The notes under the pieces were generated by a model. The model made no database searches and was not told the DNA's origin. It worked only from the letters and a program-made list of their open reading frames with translations. From JBBDLF01 sp040879025 (GTDB lineage: Bacteria > Pseudomonadota > Gammaproteobacteria > Pseudomonadales > Pseudohongiellaceae), in assembly GCA_040879025.1 (NCBI GenBank), contig JBBDLF010000035.1:1-64000 (forward strand): a stretch of 64,000 bases of DNA, written 5' to 3'. The position numbers were made by a program, and so were the translations under genes. Positions 1 through 9,237 of this stretch are shown here, piece after piece (the first letter of the stretch is position 1; every line of letters starts with the position of its first letter).

Positions 1-2696
1 CGTTTGACGATCTCGGATGCCGGCTCCACTTCTTCAAGCGCTATCGACTGGTCGTCAGGTTTGAATTTGAGCAGACCGCGGAAGCTACAGCTTCGGGTTG
101 AATGCTCATTCGCATACTTGGCGAATGCCGCATAGGCTTCGCGGCTATTGTTTCGGGACGCCACCTGCAGATTGAATATGGTAGCGGGGTCCCACATGTG
201 ATTTTCGCCGTTGATGCGCCAGTGAAAATCGCCGGGGTTGTTCAGCACCGGTATCCGCTGGCTTTCCCGGTCTGGAAAACCCACCTGGTGCCGCCGTTCA
301 GTTTCCTCGATCAATCCGTCGAAGTTGATGCCCTGCACACGACTGGCCGTCCCGGTGAAACAGCGCTTGACAATATCGTCGGCGAGACCAACCGCTTCGA
401 ATATCTGTGCACCCTTATACGACTGTAGTGTGGAGATCCCCATCTTGGCCATGACCTTGAGCATGCCCTTGGCAACGCCCTTCTTATAGCCGTTAACCAG
501 TTCGTCCTCGCTCAGCAGCTTGCTTCCCGGCAGGCGTTCGGTGTTTGCCTGCCACAGCGCTTCAAAAGCGAGGTAGGGATTGATCGCATCCGCGCCATAA
601 CCGGCCAGCAGACAGTGATGGTGTACCTCGCGGGCCTCGCCTGTTTCAATGATCAGGCCGATGCGTGTGCGCAAATGCTGATTGACCAGATGGTGATGAA
701 CGGCGCCGCAGGCCACGAGCGCGCTGATGGGAATTCGCCGGGCGGCTGTAGCCCTGTCGGACAATATCACAAAGGAAAAGCCATCATCGATAGCCTGCGC
801 GGACTCCCGGCAGATACGGTCCAGCGCCTGATGAAATCCTGTAGCCGCGTCGGCTGTTGCGCCATAGGTGATGTCCACCACTTTACTGCGCATGCCCTTA
901 TGGTCCATCTTCCGGATATCTGTCAGTTCCTTGTTGGACAGTATCGGGTGAGGTAGGCAAAGTCGCCGTGCCTGCTCTTCGTTAACATCCAGCAGGTTCC
1001 CCTCGGGGCCGATGAAACACTCCAGTGACATCACCACTTCTTCGCGTATCGAGTCGATTGCCGGATTGGTCACCTGAGCAAAAAGCTGTTTGAAATAATC
1101 GTAGATCATGCGCGGCTTGTCGGACAGGCAGGCCAATGCGGAGTCATTGCCCATCGAACCCAGCGGATCGCGGGCTTCCGTCACCAGAGGGATCAGCATG
1201 AACTGCATGGTTTCGGTGGTGTAACCGAAGGACTGCATTCGCGGGATCAGGTTTTCACTGTCCAGAGAATGCTCGGCGCCGCCAGTGGATATATCGTTCA
1301 GTGTCACTTTCTGGCGGGCGAGCCACTCGCCGTAGGGACGTTTACCCGCGAATTCCTGCTTGAGTTCCTCGTCGGGAATCAGGCGCCCCTGTTCAAAATC
1401 CAGCAGAAACATTTTTCCCGGCTGAAGCCGCCCCTTGAGTTTCACGTTGCCGGGTTCAACATCGAGTACACCCACTTCGGACGCCATGATGCACTTGTCG
1501 TCGTGGGTGACATAATAGCGGCTCGGGCGCAGGCCGTTTCTGTCCAGTACCGCGCCGATGTAGTGGCCGTCGGTGAACACGATTGAGGCGGGACCGTCCC
1601 AGGGTTCCATCAGCGCGGAATTGAACTCGTAGAAGTCTTTCTTCCGCTGATCCATTTGGCTGTCGGATTGCCACGCCTCGGGAATCATCATCATCACCGA
1701 TTCCTGCAGAGTGCGACCAGACAGCAGCAGCAATTCCAGTACCGCGTCAAAGCTGCCGGAATCGGAACAGTCAGAATCGATGACCGGAAATACCTGCGGT
1801 AACTCGTCGCCGAACAGGTCGGTTGCTGCGGTGCCTTCGCGTGCGACCATCCGGTTGACGTTGCCGCGCAGTGTATTGATCTCACCGTTATGACTCATGA
1901 AACGGTTTGGCTGAGCCCGGTCCCAGGAGGGAAACGTGTTGGTGCTGAAGCGCGAGTGCACCATCGCCAGATGCGTTTTGAAATCCGGGTTGGTGAGATC
2001 CTGGTAAAACGGAAACAATTGCCCGGGCGTCAGCATCCCCTTGTAGACCACGACGCGGCTGGAGAGACTACAGGCATAAAGCTGCTTGGCTTCAGTCAGT
2101 GTCTTGTCACCGCGCAGGCGATGAGTGAAGCGCTTGCGGATGATGTACAGTTTGCGTTCGAATGCGTCACGATCAAGGTTCTCGCCGGCGCCAACATAAA
2201 GTTGTTCGATCTGCGGTTGCGCCATGCGAGCGGCGGGCCCCACGTCGGCCCCTGCGGCATTTACCGGTGTTTCGCGCCACCCGAGCAGGGTTTGGCCTTC
2301 CTCGGTGATTATCGCGTTAATGACTTCGCGACACTTTTCCCGCTCCTGTTGCTTGCGTGGCAGAAAGATGTTGCCGACCGCGTATTTTCCCGGTTCGGGT
2401 AACTCGGTACCCAGGTCTTTCCTGGCGATCAATTGGAAAAAGGAATGCGGCAGGGCAACAAGGATGCCGGCACCATCGCCGGTATTGGCTTCAAAACCAC
2501 AGCCGCCCCGGTGATCCATGCGCGAGTTCAGATGATAGGCATCCAGCATGATCTGATGGCTGGGTTTGCCCTTGATGTTGGCGACGAAGCCCACGCCACA
2601 AGAGTCTTTTTCCTGCGCAGGATCATACAGGCCGACTTTTTTTGGATAACCGAATGTAAATGGGGCTGTGACTTCTCTGCTCATAAATCCTGTCAT
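1..2696 (-). CDS. gltB: Glutamate synthase large subunit, 5'-proximal part (cut by window edge)
   Basis: Reading the minus strand gives about 898 codons of an open frame that runs off the left edge. The start region is followed by DSCGVGF. In this family the Cys becomes the N-terminal nucleophile of a class II glutamine amidotransferase, about residue 29-33 here depending on start. Further family blocks are MDHRGG, NTGDGAG, MVHSRFSTNTFPSWDRAQP and SHNGEINTLRGN. The central domain and the first part of the FMN/synthase domain follow; the 3Fe-4S cysteines would lie outside the window. The enzyme transfers the glutamine amide to 2-oxoglutarate in the cytoplasm. In-frame ATGs at 2723, 2696 and 2684 all lack an ideal ribosome site; 2696 is chosen and 2684 is equally possible. 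The partner gltD is not in the window. Confidence 0.93.
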   Translation of the reverse strand, partial: MTGFMSREVTAPFTFGYPKKVGLYDPAQEKDSCGVGFVANIKGKPSHQIMLDAYHLNSRMDHRGGCGFEANTGDGAGILVALPHSFFQLIARKDLGTELPEPGKYAVGNIFLPRKQQEREKCREVINAIITEEGQTLLGWRETPVNAAGADVGPAARMAQPQIEQLYVGAGENLDRDAFERKLYIIRKRFTHRLRGDKTLTEAKQLYACSLSSRVVVYKGMLTPGQLFPFYQDLTNPDFKTHLAMVHSRFSTNTFPSWDRAQPNRFMSHNGEINTLRGNVNRMVAREGTAATDLFGDELPQVFPVIDSDCSDSGSFDAVLELLLLSGRTLQESVMMMIPEAWQSDSQMDQRKKDFYEFNSALMEPWDGPASIVFTDGHYIGAVLDRNGLRPSRYYVTHDDKCIMASEVGVLDVEPGNVKLKGRLQPGKMFLLDFEQGRLIPDEELKQEFAGKRPYGEWLARQKVTLNDISTGGAEHSLDSENLIPRMQSFGYTTETMQFMLIPLVTEARDPLGSMGNDSALACLSDKPRMIYDYFKQLFAQVTNPAIDSIREEVVMSLECFIGPEGNLLDVNEEQARRLCLPHPILSNKELTDIRKMDHKGMRSKVVDITYGATADAATGFHQALDRICRESAQAIDDGFSFVILSDRATAARRIPISALVACGAVHHHLVNQHLRTRIGLIIETGEAREVHHHCLLAGYGADAINPYLAFEALWQANTERLPGSKLLSEDELVNGYKKGVAKGMLKVMAKMGISTLQSYKGAQIFEAVGLADDIVKRCFTGTASRVQGINFDGLIEETERRHQVGFPDRESQRIPVLNNPGDFHWRINGENHMWDPATIFNLQVASRNNSREAYAAFAKYANEHSTRSCSFRGLLKFKPDDQSIALEEVEPASEIVK

Positions 2697-3012
2697 CTCT
2701 TCGTTTCTGATCAGCCTGACCATGGGTCCGTCCAATCATGTTCAGACCGGGGTTCTCAATTTTCACACACCGTGGCTTTTCCTCCCACTGGGAGTGTAAG
2801 CCTCGCGGGGTCAATTTGTGGCAATCATTTTGCCAGCTTCTTGTGGGAAAGCTGAGAGTTTCCTGACGTGGGCACGGCTGTGCAAACCAGCGTCCTCCCT
2901 TGCCTGTACGCAGTTCTTCGCTACGTTTCCGAGAGGGCCGGACACAATAACATCGGCAGAAAATATGTCAAGGTCTCTGCCCTTTGTAAAGCCTGGCTAC
3001 CGCAGCCGATGG
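2697..3012. other. Intergenic region without a recognised gene
   Basis: This 316-base stretch lies upstream of gltB and downstream of the copper monooxygenase-like gene, both on the minus strand. It should hold the gltB promoter, but no convincing -35/-10 pair, RNA gene or strong hairpin was seen. The short open frames in it have no recognisable protein features. Confidence 0.5.
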
Positions 3013-4743
3013 TTACCTGACATGCCTGTAACTGAAGAAGCCGAAGAACATTTCTTCCCATGATTGTTGTCCCCAGCGGACTTCCTGGGTTGGATCGGGA
3101 TTGAATGGATTTCGGGAGGAATTGTCGAAGGCCCCGGTTACCCGGATCCTTGAGCCTGCGGGCAGACGAAGAGGTTCAGCAAGTTCGTAGGACATTTGCC
3201 AGTTGAACGAGTAATTGGGAACAGACAGGATATCCCGTGCGCGGCCGTCGGGGTAGATCGCGGTAAACTTCATGCGCTTCCCGCGGAAGTGCATATGGGG
3301 CAGGATGTCGTAAAGCACGATGTCCCGGTTTACCGGCATGGTGGCGGATACGGGATAGTCATCATCTCCGGGCGGAATACGGAACGCGTAATTACTGGCA
3401 TTGCCTCCGGACATGGTGTGTGTCGGCGGCTGGTCGTGAAAATAAATTCCCATCTCAGACCTGTCGGTGGTTGCCTTTCCGATTGTCGTGTAATGCACCT
3501 GCAGGTTAAGGCTGGCGCCCTTGCGCAACAGGTATCCCGTATCGCCGGGGAAAACTTTTGCCTGGGCACCGGGAACATATCCCGCCAGCCCGCCGCTTCC
3601 CAGTTCCGCGGACAGCCGCCGTCTCGACTCGCCTTCCGCACGGGGAGGAACAACTCGCGTTATGATGTGGTGCAGCGCATTCCTGTTGCCGGGGTAAATT
3701 TCGCTGGCGCGCACCCACATGTCTCTTTCCAGATTCAATGATACCGGCACGTTCAGATAATCAAGAACTCCGGTGGCGGGGATTTCCTGTGGCGGGAATG
3801 CAACAATCATATCAGGCTCACCCAGTTGCCATTTGCTGGTGGGCCAGGCCAGTGTTGCCAAGGGGTCGGGCGGCTCGCTATCGGAAGAGTTGTCAAGTAC
3901 GCCCGAATCGATCCAGCTCAGCAGTATACTGGTTTCGTCGGGTGAAAGGCCGTTTGCGTTTTTCAGATTCCCGATGTGCGGGTCTGCTTGTCCGGGGGGC
4001 ATGCGCCGGGTCATGACCACTTCGCGAATCATTGGCGCCCAGCCTTTTACAGCCTGCAGGCTGTCGAATGCGAATGGAGCGATACCCCCATCGCGATGAC
4101 ACCCTGCACAGTTTTCGGCAATAACCGGAGCGACGTGTTGTGCGTAGGAGGGTGTGGATCCCCCGAATCGGTTGGCCGAGGCGTAGGCTATCCGGCAACC
4201 TTCAATATCGCCCGCCTTGGATGCCTCTGAATCAACGGGTGAACCGCTGAGCAGCCCGGCGAGCCGCGATTCCAGTTGCGACAAGGAACCCTTGTACTGA
4301 ACCGAGAAATTGCCGGGATCGTAGATAATGGCTTCGCCCGTCGAGGTTACGCCGAACGCATCGGTCACAACCTGCGATTCGTCCATGAGAGCAGGAACGG
4401 TGACACCATGGCGATCCACAAATTCCTGCATGGCCTCCCGATTGTCCCGCGTCGGGTTCAGCAGGAAAAACGCGACCCCCTGATATTCATAGTGTCTGCG
4501 CAGCGCCTGGAATGCGGCCAGCCCCCTGCTGCTCGCCTGACAGCGGCTGTCCTGCACATACAGCACCACGGCGCGACGATCACCATGTTTGCTCATCTGA
4601 TGGTAAGCGCCGTTCTGATCCAGCAGGCTGAAATCCCCAATCCGCTCCGCGGCGGAAACCGCTATCGGCAGGCCAAGCAACCCACCGACAAATCCGAGCG
4701 TTCGACACAGGGTACCGCGCATGTTACGACTCGTGTTGCGCAT
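3013..4743 (-). CDS. Exported redoxin / cytochrome c / PHM-like copper monooxygenase fusion
   Basis: The 576-aa product from the ATG at 4743 starts with a signal peptide (GGLLGLPIAVSAA). A thioredoxin/AhpC-like region follows (about residues 35-170), but it has a single Cys in QDSRCQASS rather than CxxC. A cytochrome c type heme motif CAGCH lies at about residue 210. The C-terminal half resembles the copper type II ascorbate-dependent monooxygenase family (PHM/DBH). All expected copper ligands appear present by eye: HH in NALHHIITRV (about 358), H in QVHYTT (about 416), HxH in LPHMHFRGK (about 481) and Met in EEMFFGFF (about 562). An upstream in-frame ATG at 4830 gives no signal peptide at the terminus, and the ATG at 4722 is also possible. 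Substrate unknown. The gene stands alone on this strand, divergent from the molybdoenzyme operon. Confidence 0.8.
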   Translation of the reverse strand: MRNTSRNMRGTLCRTLGFVGGLLGLPIAVSAAERIGDFSLLDQNGAYHQMSKHGDRRAVVLYVQDSRCQASSRGLAAFQALRRHYEYQGVAFFLLNPTRDNREAMQEFVDRHGVTVPALMDESQVVTDAFGVTSTGEAIIYDPGNFSVQYKGSLSQLESRLAGLLSGSPVDSEASKAGDIEGCRIAYASANRFGGSTPSYAQHVAPVIAENCAGCHRDGGIAPFAFDSLQAVKGWAPMIREVVMTRRMPPGQADPHIGNLKNANGLSPDETSILLSWIDSGVLDNSSDSEPPDPLATLAWPTSKWQLGEPDMIVAFPPQEIPATGVLDYLNVPVSLNLERDMWVRASEIYPGNRNALHHIITRVVPPRAEGESRRRLSAELGSGGLAGYVPGAQAKVFPGDTGYLLRKGASLNLQVHYTTIGKATTDRSEMGIYFHDQPPTHTMSGGNASNYAFRIPPGDDDYPVSATMPVNRDIVLYDILPHMHFRGKRMKFTAIYPDGRARDILSVPNYSFNWQMSYELAEPLRLPAGSRIRVTGAFDNSSRNPFNPDPTQEVRWGQQSWEEMFFGFFSYRHVR

Positions 4744-5178
4744 GTTCAGCCATCGCCTGTCACAGATTGAGTTGCCGGATGAGTATCGAAGTAACTCACG
4801 CGAGATGCAAAAGTGGACGTTATGTAACAAAAGGTAACGTGACTATCAACATAGCGCGTTTAAAAAGAATTTGAAAGTCGGAAATGTAAATTTGTTTTTC
4901 CTTCATATTCACAAATCAAGACCCGCGCCCCGGTGTGTCAAATGCATGATTCAAGACCTGACTCCGTCTCGAACGGGCTCGTTCCTGCTTTCGGGCAAGG
5001 AGGGAATTCGGCCTTCGTCACCCGCTTTATTGAATCGCTGAAAGCCAGAGAATACGGGCCTGTCAGGCAATCGCGGAAGTCTCGCTCAGAGGGTGGTGTA
5101 ACACTTGATAATTGCCATCAGGTGATTTACTCTTGTCTGCCCACTTCTCTATTCCATTTCCAGGGAGGCGACGAGCCT
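4744..5178. other. Divergent intergenic region
   Basis: This 435-base region separates the minus-strand copper protein from the plus-strand molybdoenzyme operon. Positions 4840-4920 are AT-rich compared with the surroundings and probably carry the minus-strand promoter. An open frame runs through 4933-5178 into the 2Fe-2S gene, but it has no ribosome site or domain before the Tat signal, so it is treated as non-coding. Confidence 0.5.
5105..5133 (+). promoter_or_regulatory. Candidate sigma70 promoter of the molybdoenzyme operon
   Basis: TTGATA at 5105-5110 and TACTCT at 5128-5133 are separated by 17 bases. The -35 is a 5/6 match and the -10 only 3/6. The pair sits about 45 bases before the chosen GTG start. 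Confidence 0.3.
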
Positions 5179-5763
5179 GTGAATCCTAAACTTACGCGAC
5201 GACGCTTTATCAAAGGGGTAATAGCCTCTGGCGTGGCTGCATCATCCGCTTCGCTCTGGTATGCGGCCACCGGACAGTCACGGCCATCCGGCGCTGTTGA
5301 GCGTATGGTACGTCTCGACGTTAACGGTCAGATGCGACCCGTTGACGTGGCGCCCCAGGAAACTCTCGCTTCCACATTGCGATACAAGCTGGGGCTGACC
5401 GGTACCAAACTGGGTTGCAACCGTGGTGAATGTGGAGCCTGCACCGTATTGGTGGACGATGTTCCCACTTACGGTTGCTCGGTGCTGACTCATTCAGTGA
5501 AGGACCAGCGAATTGAAACCGTGGAGGGGATGGAGTCAGCCAACGGACAACTGCATCCCGTGCAACAGGCCTTCATCGACGAGCTGGGTCCTCAATGCGG
5601 TTACTGCACCCCGGGTCAGGTTATGTCAGCGGTAGGTCTGCTGCGATCCAATCCCAACCCGACCCGCGATCAAGCCCGGCAGGCTTTGGCAGGCAATCTC
5701 TGTCGGTGCGGTTCCTATGACAGCTACATTAATGGCGTAATGCGCGCGGCGCAGATAGGTTAA
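5179..5763 (+). CDS. Tat-exported 2Fe-2S subunit of a xanthine-oxidase-family oxidoreductase
   Basis: The GTG at 5179 is preceded by GGGAGG at a spacing of about 10 bases and opens directly into a Tat signal (RRRFIKG followed by a hydrophobic stretch). The 194-aa product therefore probably crosses the inner membrane folded. Its two 2Fe-2S clusters are visible as GCNRGECGACT with a later Cys (plant ferredoxin type) and CGYCTPGQ...NLCRCGSY (C-terminal helical type). The subunit passes electrons between the molybdenum and FAD sites. It is the first gene of an operon with Mo, FAD and cytochrome b subunits. The layout recalls isoquinoline 1-oxidoreductase and PaoABC-type periplasmic aldehyde oxidoreductases; the actual substrate cannot be read from sequence. 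Confidence 0.9.
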   Translation: MNPKLTRRRFIKGVIASGVAASSASLWYAATGQSRPSGAVERMVRLDVNGQMRPVDVAPQETLASTLRYKLGLTGTKLGCNRGECGACTVLVDDVPTYGCSVLTHSVKDQRIETVEGMESANGQLHPVQQAFIDELGPQCGYCTPGQVMSAVGLLRSNPNPTRDQARQALAGNLCRCGSYDSYINGVMRAAQIG

Positions 5764-5768
5764 TCGTT

Positions 5769-8189
5769 ATGGCATACATGCATATTGGTAAAGATTTTGT
5801 TCCCCAGGATGCTCCGGGAAAGGTCACCGGCAGAATCAAATACGCAGAAGACTACGCCCGTGACGGGATGGTTTACGCACGGTTGCTGAGCAGTCCTATT
5901 CCTCACGCCAGGGTACTGGACATCGACGCGTCCGAGGCAATGGCCATGGACGGAGTTTTTGGCATCCTGACCGCGGATGATGTTTATCCCGATGGCGAGC
6001 CTGACGGCACCGGCCTGAAGGTGCTGACCAATGAACCAACCCTGATCGGAGAGCCGATCCTCGCGGTGGCGGCGGTGGATGAGAAAACCGCCGAAGACGC
6101 CCTGGAAAGAATTTCAGTCACCTTTGAACGGCTGCCCTTTGTTCTGGATCCACTGGACAGTCTGCAGGAAGGCGGGCCTGACGCCTACACCGGAGGCAAC
6201 ACCTATATCTTCCGTCAGGGATTCGCGCAGGTTAAATGGACGGCCGACCAGGTGGCGGGGTTCCGCAGCGGCACTGAACCCTCCGCGGAAGCGCAGCAGG
6301 ACGTTTCTTTCGGTGATCTCGGACAGGCTTTTTCCGAATCCGCTTTTGTTTACGAAAGCCCCTTCTCAACCGCCGGCTACCCGCACATGTCCATGGAACC
6401 CCGCAGCGCGTTTGCGTACTGGGAAAATGGCAAGTGCTTTCTGCACGGATCTTCACAGTCGATGACACCGGTTGCCGAAGGCATGGCGGCCATCGTGGGT
6501 TGCCCGGTCGAAGACTTCGTCTTTATCAATGAGGCGACCGGCGGTGGCTTCGGGCAGAAGGCCCGCCCCAACAGTATTCCGAGCATGGCAATACCCGCCA
6601 AATTCTCCCAGAAGATCAACCGGCCGGTGATGATGCGAATCAGCCGCGAGGAAGAGACTTTCATCGGTGGCGCACGACAGGGTTTTCAGGGCTGGATCAA
6701 GGTCGGTTTTCGCCAGGACGGCACCATGGCTGCACTGGACATGTACATTGTCAGCGATAACGGGGGCAAGGGCGGGGGCGGCGATGCCTACTCAGCGGCC
6801 GATGCCATCGTTGTGCTGTATCAACCGTCCGCCATGCGTTTCCGTGGCACCGCTGTTGGCACCAATACCGGCCACCGCGGCGCACAACGCGGTCCCGGTC
6901 AGAACCAGATAGCCGCGATTATCGCACCCTTGATAGACAAGGCCGCTGAGGAACTCGGTATCGACCGGCTGGAAATCCGCAAAATCAATGCCCATGAAAC
7001 CGGTGACGGCAATGCCAGACAGGCTCCCGCAACCAGCGCCTATATGCCGGAGGCGCTGGAACAGGCCTCCGCACTGTTCAATCTGCCGGAGCGGCTGGGC
7101 CGCTCCCGTGCGCGCAGCGGCAGCAAGATAACGGGCATCGGCATTGGTCAGGGTTATCACGACGCGGGCCGCAGTGGTATGGACGGCATCGTTCGCCTGA
7201 TGCCGGACGGACGCCTGCAGATACATAGCGGCGTCGGTAATCTGGGAACCTATTCCTATGCAGCCACTTCCCGCGCGGCGGCTGAAGTGTTGAAGATGCC
7301 CTGGGAGCGTTGCGACGTTATTCATGGCAGAAGTGACAGGCATCTGCCGATGACTTCGCCGCAGGACGGCAGCAACTCGATTTTTACTAACACGCGCACC
7401 AACTTTGGCGCCGCCATGGACCTGCTCGACAAGATGAAGGAAATCGCCGCCATGGATCTTGGTGGTAGTGTGGAGGACTATGATATTGCCGACGAGCGTG
7501 TATATCAGACAGCCGACGATAGTGTGGGCATGACATTCGCGCAGGTTGCCCAGCGCGGTATCGAGCTGGGGGGCAAATATTCCGGACAGGCTGAGGTGCC
7601 CGAAGGTATCAGCGATTTCACGCGGCTGTCCGTCGAGCGTCTGGCGGGTTCCGCATTGATGGGTATCTATAACGATCCCCGTCATGAAGGTAACGTACCG
7701 GGTCTCACAGTTTCAATGATCGAAATTGAACTCGATACCGAAACGGGAAAATACGAAATTCTGGATATGTGCAGCATCGCGGACTGCGGCACCGTGGTTC
7801 ATCCCCAGGGGTTGGCGAACCAGCTACGTGGCGGTGCGGTGTGGGGTATCGGTCTGGCAGGCTATGAACGCCACCTGTACGACCCGCAAAACGGACTTCC
7901 AGCCAGCACTGGCTACTGGCAGAGCAAAATTCCAACCCTGCTGGACGTGCCTGACAACATGGGGACGGGTTGGGTGGATCTGCCTGATCCTGAAAACCCG
8001 GTTGGTGCCAGAGGTATCGGAGAGCCGGCCATGGGTTCTGTGTCGGCGGCATTGGTGTCGGCTATTTCCGACGCGCTGGATGGCCACTTCTTCGGGGCCG
8101 CGCCTATCACCGCAGATATGATCATTAACCACCTGGCCGGAACTTCGGAGAACGCGAAGGCTCTAGCCCAAAACAATTTCCGAGGTTGA
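5769..8189 (+). CDS. Molybdopterin-binding catalytic subunit of a xanthine-oxidase-family enzyme
   Basis: The 806-aa protein starts five bases after the 2Fe-2S gene. It begins with the family opening VPQDAPGKVTGRIKYAEDY. Further hallmarks are the molybdopterin motif GGGFGQKA (about residue 258) and the C-terminal GARGIGEP (about 745), whose Glu is the expected catalytic base of molybdenum hydroxylases. There is no export signal, so it would have to travel with the Tat-bearing small subunit, as known for PaoABC. The full CoxL/XdhB-type fold length is present. The enzyme should hydroxylate an aldehyde or N-heterocycle with water as oxygen source; substrate not assignable. Confidence 0.9.
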   Translation: MAYMHIGKDFVPQDAPGKVTGRIKYAEDYARDGMVYARLLSSPIPHARVLDIDASEAMAMDGVFGILTADDVYPDGEPDGTGLKVLTNEPTLIGEPILAVAAVDEKTAEDALERISVTFERLPFVLDPLDSLQEGGPDAYTGGNTYIFRQGFAQVKWTADQVAGFRSGTEPSAEAQQDVSFGDLGQAFSESAFVYESPFSTAGYPHMSMEPRSAFAYWENGKCFLHGSSQSMTPVAEGMAAIVGCPVEDFVFINEATGGGFGQKARPNSIPSMAIPAKFSQKINRPVMMRISREEETFIGGARQGFQGWIKVGFRQDGTMAALDMYIVSDNGGKGGGGDAYSAADAIVVLYQPSAMRFRGTAVGTNTGHRGAQRGPGQNQIAAIIAPLIDKAAEELGIDRLEIRKINAHETGDGNARQAPATSAYMPEALEQASALFNLPERLGRSRARSGSKITGIGIGQGYHDAGRSGMDGIVRLMPDGRLQIHSGVGNLGTYSYAATSRAAAEVLKMPWERCDVIHGRSDRHLPMTSPQDGSNSIFTNTRTNFGAAMDLLDKMKEIAAMDLGGSVEDYDIADERVYQTADDSVGMTFAQVAQRGIELGGKYSGQAEVPEGISDFTRLSVERLAGSALMGIYNDPRHEGNVPGLTVSMIEIELDTETGKYEILDMCSIADCGTVVHPQGLANQLRGGAVWGIGLAGYERHLYDPQNGLPASTGYWQSKIPTLLDVPDNMGTGWVDLPDPENPVGARGIGEPAMGSVSAALVSAISDALDGHFFGAAPITADMIINHLAGTSENAKALAQNNFRG

Positions 8190-8190
8190 T

Positions 8191-9186
8191 ATGGTAGCCA
8201 CATCACATGACGTAATGCCTGACATCGAGCTCTATCAGCCTACTGATGAGGCCAATGCACTGGCCTTGGCGAGGGAACTGGGCACAAACGGCTGGCTGCT
8301 CTCCGGCGGACAGGACACCTATGGATGGCTGAAGGATCGCGCCAAGCGCCCCGGCGCGATGATTGAGTTAACACGGATAGATGCCTGGAAAGGCATTCGG
8401 GAAACCGCTGATGGAATCGAAATTGGCGCCGTGACCACCCTGACGGAAATTGCGGAAAACCCGCTGCTGCTTTCCCGTTATGGTTTGCTGGCGGAGGCGG
8501 CCGGCAAGGTTGCCAGTCCGCAAATTCGCAACGTCGGCACACTGGGCGGCAATCTGTGCCAGGATACGCGTTGCTGGTATTATCGTCGAGGACTCGACTG
8601 TTATCGCGCTGGTGGCAACCTGTGCTACGCCGATTCACCTGAAGCTCTTAACCGGGAACACGCTTTGTTCGGTGCAAGTCGCTGCGTTGCGGTCAGCCCT
8701 TCCGACACGGCGCCCGCGCTGGTCGCGCTGGATGCGACGATGGTCATTTCCAGCGCCAGTGGTCAGCGCACTGTTGACGCCGAGGACTTCTTTATCGGGC
8801 CCGCCCAGGACATTCTGCATATGACAGTACTGCGTCCGGGCGAAATTTTAACCGCTGTTCGCATTCCGGCCGCATGGGCCAATGCCGAATATTACTTCGA
8901 AAAAGTCGCCGACAGAAACGTCTGGGATTTCGCGCTGGTCAACATCGCCGCGGCGATGAAGGTGTCCGGTGGCGCAATTGAAGAGGCGCGTATGGTGTGC
9001 GGCGCGGTAGAATGCGTCCCTCGCAGACTGCGTAGCGTGGAATCGGCGGTTCGAGGCATGCCACGTTCAGAGCAAACGGCGGAACAGGTGGCGGCACTGG
9101 CAACCGAAGGAGCCAGACCGTTGAACTATAACCACTTCAAAGTGCCCCTGATGCAGAATCTGGTCAAACGCGCGGTACGTGGTTGA
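8191..9186 (+). CDS. FAD-binding subunit of the molybdenum hydroxylase, with extra cysteines
   Basis: The ATG at 8191 follows the previous stop by one base. The 331-aa product has the CoxM-type FAD domain (SGGQDTYG near the N-terminus, GTLGGNL at about residue 117) and a CO dehydrogenase flavoprotein C-terminal domain. Between them is a cysteine-rich insertion: Cys at about residues 122, 128, 136, 144 and 164 with the block RCWYYRRGLDCYRAGG. Comparable insertions bind an additional 4Fe-4S cluster in the FAD subunits of 4-hydroxybenzoyl-CoA reductase and PaoB (established for those families). The same role here is inferred. There is no signal peptide, consistent with co-export as a complex. 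Confidence 0.9.
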   Translation: MVATSHDVMPDIELYQPTDEANALALARELGTNGWLLSGGQDTYGWLKDRAKRPGAMIELTRIDAWKGIRETADGIEIGAVTTLTEIAENPLLLSRYGLLAEAAGKVASPQIRNVGTLGGNLCQDTRCWYYRRGLDCYRAGGNLCYADSPEALNREHALFGASRCVAVSPSDTAPALVALDATMVISSASGQRTVDAEDFFIGPAQDILHMTVLRPGEILTAVRIPAAWANAEYYFEKVADRNVWDFALVNIAAAMKVSGGAIEEARMVCGAVECVPRRLRSVESAVRGMPRSEQTAEQVAALATEGARPLNYNHFKVPLMQNLVKRAVRG

Positions 9187-9237
9187 AATCGCAGCAACTA
9201 AAAACTAGAAACAGATTATAAGAGAGAGGGTAGCACC

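Noticed and set aside
4933..5178. Long N-terminal extension of the 2Fe-2S subunit
   Set aside because: The region lacks coding features. The GTG at 5179 with GGGAGG upstream starts exactly at the Tat signal.
6792..7685. Minus-strand 297-codon open frame
   Set aside because: It is fully antisense to the molybdenum subunit, whose domain motifs are clear. It has no ribosome site or family features.
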